A DNA stretch of 64,000 bases, taken from positions 1-64,000 of the forward strand of contig KV919058.1 of NCBI GenBank assembly GCA_002049455.2, given 5' to 3'. Positions 54,807 to 64,000 of this stretch are shown piece by piece (position 1 is the first letter of the stretch; the number at the start of each line of letters is the position of its first letter). Below the pieces are notes generated by a model that was not told the origin of the DNA, ran no database searches, and saw only the letters and a program-made list of their open reading frames with translations. A program made the translations under genes and the position numbers. The DNA comes from Porphyra umbilicalis. Taxonomy: Eukaryota > Rhodophyta > Bangiophyceae > Bangiales > Bangiaceae.

Positions 54807-55253
54807 CGCCGCGGGGCGGGCGGGGCAGAGGGGGGGGGGAAGGGCAGGGGGGGGGGCGGGGGGGGGAAACGTCCCCGCCAACAGCGCCGGCGGACCGTTG
54901 CGTCTGCAGCGACGCGGGGGCCCGTGGGGGGCGCCGCGGCGGCGGGCGGCGGCCCCGACTTTTTTAGGAGCTCCCGCCGCGGGCGCCGGGCGTCCCCGCT
55001 GGGCGCCCCCGCCGCCGGGTGCGGTGCCGTGACGGCCGCCGCCCGCCGGGCGGCCGCGGCCGCACGCGCCCGCGTGCCGCGGCGGTCGCGGCGGCGCGCT
55101 CGGCGGCAGCCGCCGCGCCCGCGCGCCCGCGCGCCCGGCCCCCCCCGCGCGCCGCATGCCGCGGCAGCGGCGGTGGCACCCGCCCCGCCGCGGGCGGGCG
55201 GGCGGGCGGCCGCACCGCCGTGGGAGTCGGCGGTCGACGGCGGGAGTGCCGCC

Positions 55254-55285
<32 letters not shown>

Positions 55286-56868
55286 ACCCCCCGCCAGCCG
55301 ACGGTGGCTTTCACCCCCGACCGGCGCGGCGGCGCGGCGGGCGACGCCGCCCCACCCACCGCCCCGCCGCTGCCGCGCGTGCACGGCGCCGAGCGGCACC
55401 GTCGCGCCATCCCCACTCGCCACGCCGCCGCCCTGGCCGCCGCCCATTGGGGGGACCGACCCGCGCGCCGCCGCCGCCGTCGCCGGCACGGGGGGGGTGG
55501 GGCGGGATGCGCGCCGCACCGGCGGCAGCGCGTCGCATCATGCCATGATGGGTTGAGGTGCCGGGGAGTGAGGCCTTCCCCCGTGGGGGAGGGGGTGGGG
55601 GGTGTGGCGGCGGCGGCGGCGGCAGCGCGGCCGCGTTGCCACCGCGGACGCACCGGGGGCGTGCCGCACACGCGCCGGCGCGAGGCAGAGGGCAGCCGCC
55701 CGGCAGCGCCGCGCGACAACGGGCGCCGCGCGCGGTTGCGCGCCGCGCGGGGCTCCTTTGTGGGCATTTGGCCTCTTGGGTCGGGATCACCCGCGCAGCG
55801 GTTGCGCAAGACCGTGTTTGGAAAATTCGTTCAGCCACATGCGGCGAATGGACAATGGTTGCTGAGGGCCAATGCAGAGGGAGTGGCTGAATCCACCCAT
55901 GCGGGCGGTACTCATGGTTGGTACGGTACTGCGACTGCTGCGTCGCACAGTCGGCTTCCGCATCCTTGATGGGCGAATATGCTATTTACAGGAGCACCTT
56001 GCAGTGTCTGAAAGGATGCGGCCTTGTTGCCATAGCTTGCGTGTCTTCACGGCGCTCCGGGTGTACTGTACTGAAGCGTGCACTTTTCGAAAGACGGGGG
56101 TCCAACTACAGCATCCAAGAACAAAAAATCGGCGCGTACCGTACTGTGGGAGAGTACGGTCGGCAGACGAATGTGGCGTCATTCTGCGAAAAAACGCCAA
56201 ACGCGATCACCGCCCCTCACGTGAGGGGCGGTGATCACGAGCACAGCGCCGTGGCGAGAGATGCGGTCGCGCGAGCGGCACGCGCAACGCAACGAGCTGC
56301 CGCCGCACGAACGAATCTAGTCGCGATTCTGCATCTGCTGCGCAGTGCTCCTCAAGGCGTGGGCGCACGCCAGCCCATTTTCGCAAGAATTTCTTGTCAG
56401 ACGACATGTTGCAGCACAAGATCTTCTGGTCGCGTGAACATGTGCAGCAAGTTCTTGTCTTTTCACGGTTGGTGGGTAGAGCCTGGATATGTGTTGCTGA
56501 TCCCCTGATTTTGTCCTCATCGGCCAAGACCGGGACTGCTTTGTAAAATAGGCCATCCATTGGTCTAGAAAAGCTAAAACAGCTGCTGAGTGCGTATTTA
56601 CGATAAGCTGCCAATCAGTGCTCCAGAATCTTGACCCGAAGAGCATGGCGCGCCCTCATCGCAAGTTTTTTGCTGGGTTCGATACGTGCGGTTCTTGACG
56701 CACTTTGAAGCGCAGTTCTGCAGCCAGAAAACGTGTTCTCTTGCACTCACAGTCTGCACCGCCGCGAGACCCTTCATGTGATATGAACTTTACAGTCGTT
56801 CCACACATTTTCCGACATTCGGGCGGCATCAACATTGACCAGCACATGTGACAAGTCGAAGATATTCC
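54807..56868. other. 5' flank of the PLC-X gene and intergenic sequence
   Basis: 54807-55790 is GC-rich with long G and C runs and shadow frames only. After ~55790 GC falls. A perfect palindrome lies at 56205-56236. At ~56490 a TGCTGATCCCCTGATTTTGT stretch resembles a degraded family-A end. No gene was recognised. Confidence 0.45.
56205..56236. repeat. Perfect 32-bp palindrome
   Basis: GATCACCGCCCCTCAC is followed directly by its reverse complement, with no spacer. Confidence 0.95.
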
Positions 56869-57404
56869 ATTCCAGGCACGTGCGTGCAATACCCTGGCCT
56901 TCAGGGCGCTGGCGCGCTCGGCAACGCATTGACACCAGGCACGCCGGCCGGCTCTATGGCCGCGAGCGCGCACGGGGGCACGTGCAGCCACGTTGCCGTG
57001 ATGGGGGGGGCGTCGGGCGGGGAAAGGGGTGCCGCCTCCGCCACCGCAGCGGCGGCGGCCCGCCGGCGTCGCGCGGCGCCCACGGGCGAGGCCGTCCGTC
57101 CGCCACGCAGCGCACCTGCGCACGGTGGGCAGGGCGGCCGACACGGCGCACGGGCGGGCGGGTGGGACTGATCGCCGCGCGGCGAGGCGCCTGCAATCGC
57201 GCCGCTAGATAGCGTCAGCAACCGCCTACTCGCCACCGCAACAGAAGACAGCGCGCAGGCACGATCACCCGCGGGTCATCGTGGGCGCGTCAAGCCCCGG
57301 AAGTCGCTGCGCGCGGTCACCGCGCAAAACTTGGGGCGGTAGAGGGGTCACGGGGGCAGGCGCCGTCCGGGTCCAGTGACCCCTGTGGCAGAACAGTCCT
57401 TCTC
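56869..57404 (+). mobile_element. Family C element copy 7, right end missing
   Basis: The left end is intact (ATTCCAGGCACGTGCGTGCA). The homology stops after GACAGTCCTTCTCAGCC-type sequence at ~57404, about 75 bases before the Tc1/mariner element. Confidence 0.85.
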
Positions 57405-57479
57405 AGCCCTTTTGCGCCCCAAAAACGCCTGGCCGAGGCCAGAAAAGGCACGAAATGGAAGGGCCTGTCTCCATTGTTG

Positions 57480-58967
57480 TACTGTCCCCTGCCAATATCG
57501 TTTGTCCACCCTAGATTTGGACCCTCTGGCTCATTGGACTTCGCGAAAATCTCCCAAGAATGTGATCGAGGAGCACCTGCAAGGCCACTTCTCCTGGCGA
57601 AGCGTTGCCACACGCTGCTATGGCTTTTTCACATAAAAGCAGTGCCCAAGGCGGCACACGACCTGGAAAAAAAAAGAGGAGCACCACGACACCATGGCAG
57701 GCCACAACCGCGTCTCCCTCACCCCCCAGCAAGTCTCATCGATTAAAGAGATGGCTGACAAAAACAACAGCAACGGCGTCATCGCGGCGGCGCTCGACAT
57801 CAAGAAGAGCACGGTGGCCTACGTCGCCAAGCAGTTGCGGAGCCCCCCTGCGCCCCCCAAGATTCACGGCCGCGGGCGTCCCCGCCTCCTGACGGCTCGA
57901 GACTCCCGCTCGCTGGCCCGCATCGTCAAGGCCAACCGTTTCGGCTCCCTCAACGCGATTACGGAGCTGGTCAACACGAGCCGCACTAAGCGCGTCTCTG
58001 CACGGACCATCGAGCGGGAGATGGTACGCATGGGCTACAAGTCGATGGAGCCGGCTGTCAAGCCATGGGTATCTCACAAGAACAAGGGCAAACGTGTCCA
58101 ATGGGCGCTAGAGTGGCGGTCATGGGTGGAGGAGTGGTCATTTGTCTTCTTTACGGACGAGAGCTCTTTCGAGGTCCGCCGCCCCACCCGTGCCCGCATT
58201 TGGCTCGTGGAGGGCGAGCGCTACTCCCCTATCTGCCTAAGGCCTTCGTTCAAGAGCGGGCGCCAGTCGGTGATGGTGTGGGGCGGCTTCTCGGCGCGCG
58301 GTCGCACCCCGCTCTACCGCGTAAAGGGCTCGATGCAGTCCGACCAGTACGAGGAGGTGCTCGGAGACCTGGTCTACCACCACATTGTGGCCGACTTTGG
58401 GTCTCCTGGCGGTGCCTGGCTGCAGGAGGACCTGGCTCCGTGCCACGCCTCGAAGCGGTCGAAGGCAGCCAAGGCGGACCTGGGCTTTTACGTCCTCCCG
58501 TGCATAGGTCAGAGCCCGGACCTGAATCCCATAGAGAACACGTGGGGGGAGCTGGACAGGCGACTGCGGGAGCGCGCGGTGGCACCCACGAACAAGGATG
58601 ACCTGAACCAGGCGCTGTGTGAGGAGTGGGAGGCCATGCCGGCCGACTTCTTCACCGCCCTCGTGGAGTCCATGCCGCGTCGGGTGGAGGCGGTCATCGA
58701 TGCCAAGGGTGGGGGCATCAAGTACTAGGCCGTCAAAGAGAGGGGAGGGAGAAGGAGAAGGGAGGGGGGGCGGGGGGGGGAGCCGCATCTTGTGGATGCT
58801 GGGTAGCTTGGATGCATAAGGGAGGGAGAGAGAAACAAACGTGTCGACGCGCCCAAGTCGTGGCCGCTGCCTGCAGTATCGCTGGATAGAGGCCTGTTGG
58901 ATTCTTGACAAAATGATTTTGGGACTTGACTTGTGAAATGGGCAAACGATACTGGCAGGGGACTGTA
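57480..58967 (+). mobile_element. Tc1/mariner element, apparently complete
   Basis: 1,488 bp between TA dinucleotides. The inverted ends (TACTGTCCCCTGCCAATATC on the left; TACAGTCCCCTGCCAGTATC reading inward from the right) agree over ~29 bases with a few mismatches. It contains one uninterrupted transposase frame. The only element in the window that has both ends and an intact transposase. Confidence 0.93.
57694..58728 (+). CDS. Tc1/mariner transposase (DD34E)
   Basis: 344 aa, a typical Tc1 length. It cuts and reinserts the element at TA sites in the nucleus. Two helix-turn-helix regions (~8-50 and ~65-115) are joined by an AT-hook-like GRGRPR (59-64). The nuclease core has D155 (FFTDESSF), D246 (QEDLAPCH) and E281 (SPDLNPIENTW); 34 residues between the last two define DD34E. 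It ends GGGIKY, like other Tc1 transposases, at TAG 58726-58728. The second catalytic motif, QEDLAPCH, differs from the usual QQDNAPCH at the residue after the aspartate, which might affect activity. ATG 57694 is the first in frame, ~215 bases inside the left end. The frame uses normal codons and shows no lesion, so insertion was probably recent. Confidence 0.95.
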   Translation: MAGHNRVSLTPQQVSSIKEMADKNNSNGVIAAALDIKKSTVAYVAKQLRSPPAPPKIHGRGRPRLLTARDSRSLARIVKANRFGSLNAITELVNTSRTKRVSARTIEREMVRMGYKSMEPAVKPWVSHKNKGKRVQWALEWRSWVEEWSFVFFTDESSFEVRRPTRARIWLVEGERYSPICLRPSFKSGRQSVMVWGGFSARGRTPLYRVKGSMQSDQYEEVLGDLVYHHIVADFGSPGGAWLQEDLAPCHASKRSKAAKADLGFYVLPCIGQSPDLNPIENTWGELDRRLRERAVAPTNKDDLNQALCEEWEAMPADFFTALVESMPRRVEAVIDAKGGGIKY

Positions 58968-59152
58968 CCCATGGCGGAGAAACTGACGGCTCTCTCACAC
59001 GTGCTGGGGACAATAGCTCCCTGCCGAGAACTCTTGCATCGATTGTTGCTCCCGTCCCGACTTGTCATTGGCCAGTCGAGTTAACTGAGAACTCCTTTTG
59101 AGATCCATCATGCGTCTTTCAATGGCAGTGCTTGATCGGGTCACTCTTCATA
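58968..59152. other. Short unique spacer
   Basis: Nothing recognised between the Tc1/mariner element and the next MITE. Confidence 0.5.
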
Positions 59153-59646
59153 AGGCCCACTCTACACGGCGGCAGCACATGCACGTGTTGGTGCCCAAAT
59201 CACAGCGGAAGTCCTGCACAAACACGTGATTTGACATCGGCCGTCTCGGCGGTACACGAGCAATATTGAGCACGACCAGCTGGAAACTTGAATTCTGGAA
59301 CTGGCAGATCAGATCACACTTTGTCGCGAGGCACGTTGCCGGAGCTGGCGGCACACGCTTGTCCAATCATTCGTGCGGAACCGTCAGCGGCCCAAACGAA
59401 ATTCTCCTTTCCAAGCACGTTCACGTGTGCGAGATATAAAAAAAAATCTCGCACACGTGAACGTGCTCGGCCCAAAAGGGCCAAATCAGCCGGTTTTGGC
59501 TGATAATTCGTTCGTGCGCGAGATCCCGTAATCTCACTAGTACAGCCTAAAGTGGTCAAAGCGATTGGAGCGTGATTGGAACGACGCACTCCCATTGGCT
59601 AGCACGTGTCTGAGCACGCCGTGCACGCGCCGTGTAGAGTGGGCCT
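59153..59646. mobile_element. MITE family K
   Basis: ~494 bp with inverted ends AGGCCCACTCTACACGGCG and CGCCGTGTAGAGTGGGCCT and TA close to both. It contains a perfect hairpin of 21-bp arms (GCACGTTCACGTGTGCGAGA...) at 59415-59435 / 59446-59466 with an A-rich 10-base loop. Confidence 0.85.
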
Positions 59647-59664
59647 AATAGACGGTCAACAAGA

Positions 59665-59857
59665 TACAGTCTTTCTCCATTTTTGTCGCTTCCGTTCTTG
59701 TCCAGGGGGGGATAGCAACGAACGCGGTCGACCGGCCTCTACGGTACAATCAATGGCGATCGTGTCTCCCGATCATCGTCTTCTGCACGAGAAATGTGGG
59801 CTACTTTCTGGTCGTACGATCGCCATAGAGGGTGGACAGCATTGGAGAAAGACTGTA
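59665..59857. mobile_element. MITE family F
   Basis: 193 bp, ends TACAGTCTTTCTCCA and TGGAGAAAGACTGTA. An inner pair CAATGGCGATCGT / ACGATCGCCAT is also inverted. TA-bounded. Confidence 0.85.
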
Positions 59858-60225
59858 CCCTGCCAATTTGGTTAGGCAGCGGCTCATTTTGTGCGAGAGA
59901 CCAGCAGAGGTTGATCTCGTCTAGTGTCTATTCTACCACAGAATCGCATCAAATGATGCGGTGCTGCGCATCAAATGATAAGAGGCCTTTCTGACGCACC
60001 ATGAGATAGCCAAAATGTCCTCACAACGCCCCAAGTAGCACCCTCGATACGCGCAATATAAGTCATGTGGCACCCATACTATGCTCTCATATGGCATGTT
60101 TGTATTAAGACTGGGTGCCTGTCCCCAACCAAGGTGCACAGCCGCCACCTGCTGAATCACGTACACCCCCCTGAACACTTTCTCTTTGCGACGCCTTGCT
60201 GACGCCCTTTTGAGTTGGGGCGTTA
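59858..60225. other. No gene recognised
   Basis: Intermediate-GC sequence; TTA at 60223-60225 is the target of the next element. Confidence 0.4.
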
Positions 60226-60773
60226 GAGCGTCTCCACCAATGGCTCCAACCGTCCAAAGAGCCAAACGTGGCACCTTTCGGCCGTTTGGACGGTTGGAGC
60301 ACTGGTGGCTGGGATCCGCTCCAAAACTAGGGTGTGACGGGGCTGTGACGGCCCAAAAATAGACCGGTTCACATTTTCTAATCCCTTAGTGCATCTCGTG
60401 GTGGCCTCGCGGGATCGCCCTTCTTTTGGAGCTTGAACGGCAGCGCCACTCCAAACAGGCCTGTTTGGAGACGCCCCGAGTCGTTTGGCCAACCCCTGGT
60501 TCCCTGTTCGAACCACGAAAGCCAATGGAAAGCGTGACCCGTGGCTTGCAGACAGTTGCGAGACGATCTGGCAGTCATGGAGATTCTCTGTAGTGCATCT
60601 GTGTGAATACTGGCGTGCCACAAAAGAGGCCCACCGCCAGAGACGTCGAGACGAGCCCAAGTTTGAGACGTGATCTGCTTAGTCTTGGCTCTGCGTTTGG
60701 AGAGCCAGTGACAGCACCACACGTTGTGCACACGTGGCCGTTGGGTTGGACGGTTGGCTCCATTGGTGGAGTC
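60226..60773 (-). mobile_element. MITE family H copy 2 (TTA target)
   Basis: 548 bp, ends GAGCGTCTCCACCAATGG and CCATTGGTGGAGTC, flanked by TTA. The interior corresponds to H copy 1 in inverted orientation (CCAAACAGGCCTGTTTGGAG; GCCAATGGAAAGCGTGACCC) without the nested C element. Confidence 0.87.
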
Positions 60774-60905
60774 TTAGGGGCGGACGACGCCCAAATGACG
60801 CCCTAGTGACGCCCTTAACGACGCCCTTAACGATGCCCCTGGCGTTCTGGGCAACCCTAATTTTGTCGGCTCGGAGAGAGATTCGAGGTTGAGGGGCTGT
60901 GCTGG

Positions 60906-61040
60906 TACAGTGCGTTCTCGGTATTAGAGAATCGTACAAAAAAGAATATGAGTCGCGAGTCTTCCATTCCAGTCCGTGTGGGCCACTTTTTCTTCATATT
61001 GAGCCGAATCAGCTGTCTCTTATAACGAGAACGCACTGTA
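60906..61040. mobile_element. MITE family M
   Basis: 135 bp between TACAGTGCGTTCTCG and CGAGAACGCACTGTA; TA-bounded. Confidence 0.85.
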
Positions 61041-61057
61041 CAGTCATTGTACGCTTT

Positions 61058-61194
61058 TACAGCCGATCTCTCAAAAACCTCGCACGCCAACTGTCACACA
61101 ACTCTTACAAATCGGCCTGCAGGGGGTCGCAGAGGCCGATTTGTAAGAGTGGTGCAACAGTTGGCGTGCGAGGTTTTTTGCGAGAACGGCTGTA
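61058..61194. repeat. Foldback MITE, family L copy 2
   Basis: 137 bp, TACAGCCGATCTC ... GAACGGCTGTA, folding through ACAAATCGGCCT / AGGCCGATTTGT. Homologous to 6505-6640. Confidence 0.88.
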
Positions 61195-62506
61195 AAGCAG
61201 GGTGACGCACTTTGTAGCCCACTCCTGTGAAAACAGTAGCCCCTAGGAATCTGGAGACATTGTGGGACGATCGAGCCCGAATCCGACCAAGGAAGGACAG
61301 CGAGGCTCCTTCAATCGCCAGATCAGCCTGCTTACTAGGCAACGATCGCAGTCGATTAGACGCAATTGGAGTGGAGGACGGGCCAGCGAGGTCCGAATTG
61401 GGGTGCAGGGCACCCACCCGACGCCCAAGTCGCGCGCACGCTCTGCATGACTGGCCCGCACACAAGCATGCACGCCAGGGTGCGTGCCCACCACCACCAT
61501 GTGCACCAGCTGTCGCCGAGTGTCGGCGTCTTCTGTGGTGTTGACCTACCGCGGCGCGCTCGCGTCGCGAACGCACCCATGGGTGCACGCCATGCTACAC
61601 GCAGCACGTACTGTACGCGTACAGCCCCTGCCTGCGAGTGTTAACACTTTTCACCGTAAGGAATGGAGCACCACCGCACGCCCCACCGATCCCTCGTGTC
61701 CACTGCGTCGTACCGTTCCCCCTCGTGCGCATGGCACATGAGCGAGGCGAGGAGCACGCAAGATGCCAGTACAATGAGCTTGTTCATCAAACCGTGCACA
61801 TGTTAGACGCTGACCTGTCTTGCTCGTCTTTTTCTTGCTGCTTATGCCGTGCGTGTGCTATGGTGTGTATGTTGTGCTGTTCATTCTGCTATATGTTCTC
61901 TCGATGCCAATGCGTCTGGAAGACGCACCTTGCGCAATCTCCATGACTCCCGGCCCCGTCGAGGTGGCGACTTGCCCCGTCCGAGCTCTACCCTCCACTT
62001 TCCCACCTCTGTCACTTGACAGGGTCCTTCCCCAACGTTTGAGTTTTGACGTTTTTCTTTCCGTTTTCCGAGGGTAACCGCTGCCGAACTTTTCTGTCAG
62101 GTGGATCAAGAGGGGGTGGGAAGGGTGGCATGGGGTCGATGCTTGCACCGGTCTGTCCACTGGACTGCCGATCGTTTGTCTGGTCGGGCAGGAGGGGGAG
62201 AGGGGACGGGTCGGGTCGGCGGTCGTCACGATCCGCCCGATGTGATGCGCAGCGTTTGTGTTCTCTTCTTTTCCACATATGGTGCGAAATCCAACAACTT
62301 GCCTGTCAGTGCTGCTTGGATGTGCGTTTACCGCCTCACCGACCGTGTCCTTCGCGTACGCGAGTTTTCTGTTCGCCGCCATTGCACGTGGACGAGACCC
62401 ACTTCTCCAAGACTTTGCCACTGACTTGCAGCGACTGTCGCCACACCAGATACATACCTCTTGCTTCCTAATCGATGCATGAGATGGTCCCACTGCATAT
62501 TTTTCT
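61195..62506. other. No gene recognised
   Basis: Several moderate frames on both strands without motif. No repeat structure noted. Confidence 0.4.
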
Positions 62507-62960
62507 TGTGTCTCAGTTCTTGAGGAACGACTTCTCGTGGCTGGGTTTGTGGGGGACGACTGCCGGTGCCTCAGTTCGCGGAGGACGACTTCCGGTTGAT
62601 CAAATGGTGCACTGCAGATTTTGCTTGTGCTTTAGTTCGTCGGTGACGACTCCTTGTGCCTGAGGTTTTAGGGGGCGACAGCTCGTGCCTTGGGTTTGTG
62701 AGCAATGACTGCTTGCTTGTGCTTTGGTTTTGCGAGCGATGACTGCTTGTGCCTTCGTTTTGTGAGCAATGACTGTTTGTGTCTGAGTTTGTGGGGGACG
62801 ACTGCTTGTGCCTTAGGTAGTAGGCAATGACTGCGGGTGCCTGGGTTTACAGGGGACGCCCGCTTGTGCTTTAGATCCTCAACTACGGCTGCTTGCGTCT
62901 GACTTTGTCAGGGACGAATGGTTGTGCGATGTTTCGCGGGCGACGACTGCTGTTGACTTG
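62507..62960. repeat. Degenerate minisatellite, ~33-40-bp unit
   Basis: About a dozen diverged units of the type GTGNGNNANGACTGCTTGTG followed by CNTNGGTTT, with variable spacing. Strand-asymmetric (G/T-rich on plus). Non-coding as far as can be seen. Confidence 0.75.
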
Positions 62961-63102
62961 GTGCATGGACTAAGACTGGGGGCCGGCTCGTGAACTATTC
63001 TATGCTCCTGCTTTATGTTGTCCGGGCCTGCGCTTATATGTCAGCCGCAGGAACCCTTTGCACGAAAATGTCTGTGTCTTTTACTCATTCGTCCTCTTCA
63101 TC
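62961..63102. other. 3' flank of the second pogo-type transposase
   Basis: Short stretch leading to the stop codon at 63103-63105 (minus strand). Nothing else noted. Confidence 0.4.
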
Positions 63103-64000
63103 TTACTCTGGCTCATCCTCAGCTTCAGCGTCCGTCTCTCCCGCCGAAGACACTGCCCACAGCTCGGCGTCGGCAGTGTATAGGATGGCCTCTGCATCAA
63201 TCTCTAAACCGAGCCACGTCTCCACCACACGCGCACGCTCCACCCCCCCAGCGTCACCAAAACACCGTGCACCTAGAGAGCAGCCCTGGATGCTCGTCAA
63301 CACTCGTTCTACGTCCTCTCCGACAGACCGTAAGGAGTGTCGATATGACCCGTGCATTGCCGTCACCGGCGCCTCCATGAACGTCGGCAAATTTTGCGCT
63401 TTTACCCAGCAGTGCAAAATGGTTGCAGGGTCCATCGCCTCCCATTCCGCTTGGACAATCTAGGACATGTCCTGGAGGTTGGCTTGCGAACCGTCGCGCA
63501 CGCCGCGCACAGGTCGCGGCGAGGCGGCCCGCCTCCGCGCAGGACGCGACCTCCGCTTACTTGCGGGGTGAAGGGTGGTGGGCGTCTCGGCGGCGGCGGT
63601 CCACACGTTGGGCACCGGGGGAGCCGGGTCAGCCGGCAGCTCGGTCACAGTGGGAGGCGTGACGATTGGGGTGTCGGCCAAGACGTGGCCGACACTGGAT
63701 CCACCGAGCCCGTCCGCCACGCGAGTTGCGCCCGAGATGCGTGTCTCGTTCGAGGTGGTCGATGGGGCAGCCGCTCGCGCGCTCGCCAAATCGCTCACCG
63801 GCTCGCCCGCCGGGGCACCCTCGGGGGGTACAGTGGAGACACCCGACTGAACTCCTTGCTCCACAACGCCTTGAGCACCCCCGGACGACAAAGATCCGGG
63901 ACCGACCGGTCCCGCCCCAGATGACATACTGGGGCTAGATTCAGCCATATCACCCAATGGGAGTACTGGCGCTTCCCCCAGCCGAAAGGTGTACCTCCAG
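63103..64000 (-). pseudogene. pogo/Tigger-type transposase, C-terminal part, running out of the window
   Basis: Minus-strand frame. A low-complexity Ser/Pro/Ala/Thr-rich region (63957-63520) leads into VRGVRDGSQANLQDMS, a TAG at 63462-63460, and in the same frame IVQAEWEAMDPATILHCWVK, then an acidic tail (VVETWLGLEIDAEAILYTAD ... EAEDEPE) ending at 63103. This parallels the tail of the 10171-12722 transposase (VLGVRDGAAAHLQDVAEIV; TIAHCWAKA; VVEGWLGLEEDMHAIEDTVD). The catalytic core should lie beyond base 64000. As there, an in-frame TAG breaks it. Confidence 0.78.

Noticed and set aside
1-64000. tRNA, rRNA or other structural RNA genes
   Set aside because: I looked for T-arm and acceptor-like patterns and found only the PBS complement at 31043-31060; nothing folds convincingly as a tRNA by eye.

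Overview
The window looks like nuclear DNA of a GC-rich, transposon-laden eukaryote. The evidence is GT-AG introns that fit reading frame and domain structure, a chromatin LSD1-type demethylase, a plant-type Deg protease, Tc1/mariner, pogo, PIF/Harbinger and LTR elements, and dozens of TA-flanked MITEs. The GC-rich genes with Ala/Gly/Pro homopolymer runs, sparse introns and small secreted PAN-domain proteins suggest a red macroalga of the Porphyra/Pyropia type. That placement is inference; no rRNA or organelle marker is present to settle it.

Layout. 0.4-4.9 kb (-): a three-exon ARID-SWIRM-amine-oxidase gene (LSD1-like histone demethylase). 6.5-17.5 kb: mobile DNA, with a decayed TA-flanked DDD transposon (6928-9505), a pogo/Tigger-type transposase pseudogene (10171-12722), nested MITEs, and a 2.3 kb element with doubled GGTGGGGTTAGGAT ends that carries an 18-bp minisatellite. 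18.2-20.3 kb (+): a two-exon Deg9/Deg2-like protease with one unexpected in-frame TAG. 20.5-31.6 kb: a 1.37 kb element (D1) nested in a family-C element, then a 1,590-bp near-perfect inverted repeat carrying two halves of a Harbinger transposase pseudogene, whose right arm abuts a truncated LTR retrotransposon (5' LTR, PBS, gag, zinc knuckle, protease). 31.6-36 kb: nested MITEs. 36.4 and 41.3-42.6 kb: two secreted PAN/Apple-domain protein genes. 43-52 kb: a dense cluster of nested MITEs and a second D element. 52.9-54.8 kb (-): a PI-PLC X-domain gene whose frame breaks at long G/C homopolymers. 57.5-59.0 kb: an apparently complete Tc1/mariner element. 59-64 kb: more foldback MITEs, a minisatellite and the 3' part of a second pogo-type transposase.

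How the parts relate. The host genes (demethylase, Deg protease, two PAN proteins, PLC-X) are unrelated in function and are separated by layers of transposons. Most small elements end in TA and probably depended on Tc1/mariner or pogo transposases like those present here. The family-H MITEs carry TTA target duplications and fit the Harbinger transposase. Large GC-rich stretches (about 4.9-5.6, 15.1-16.9, 36.8-38.1, 42.7-43.2, 46.3-47.7, 49.95-50.95 and 54.9-55.8 kb) have long open frames on both strands only because stop codons are rare, and I do not call genes there. The family letters A-R are my own labels.
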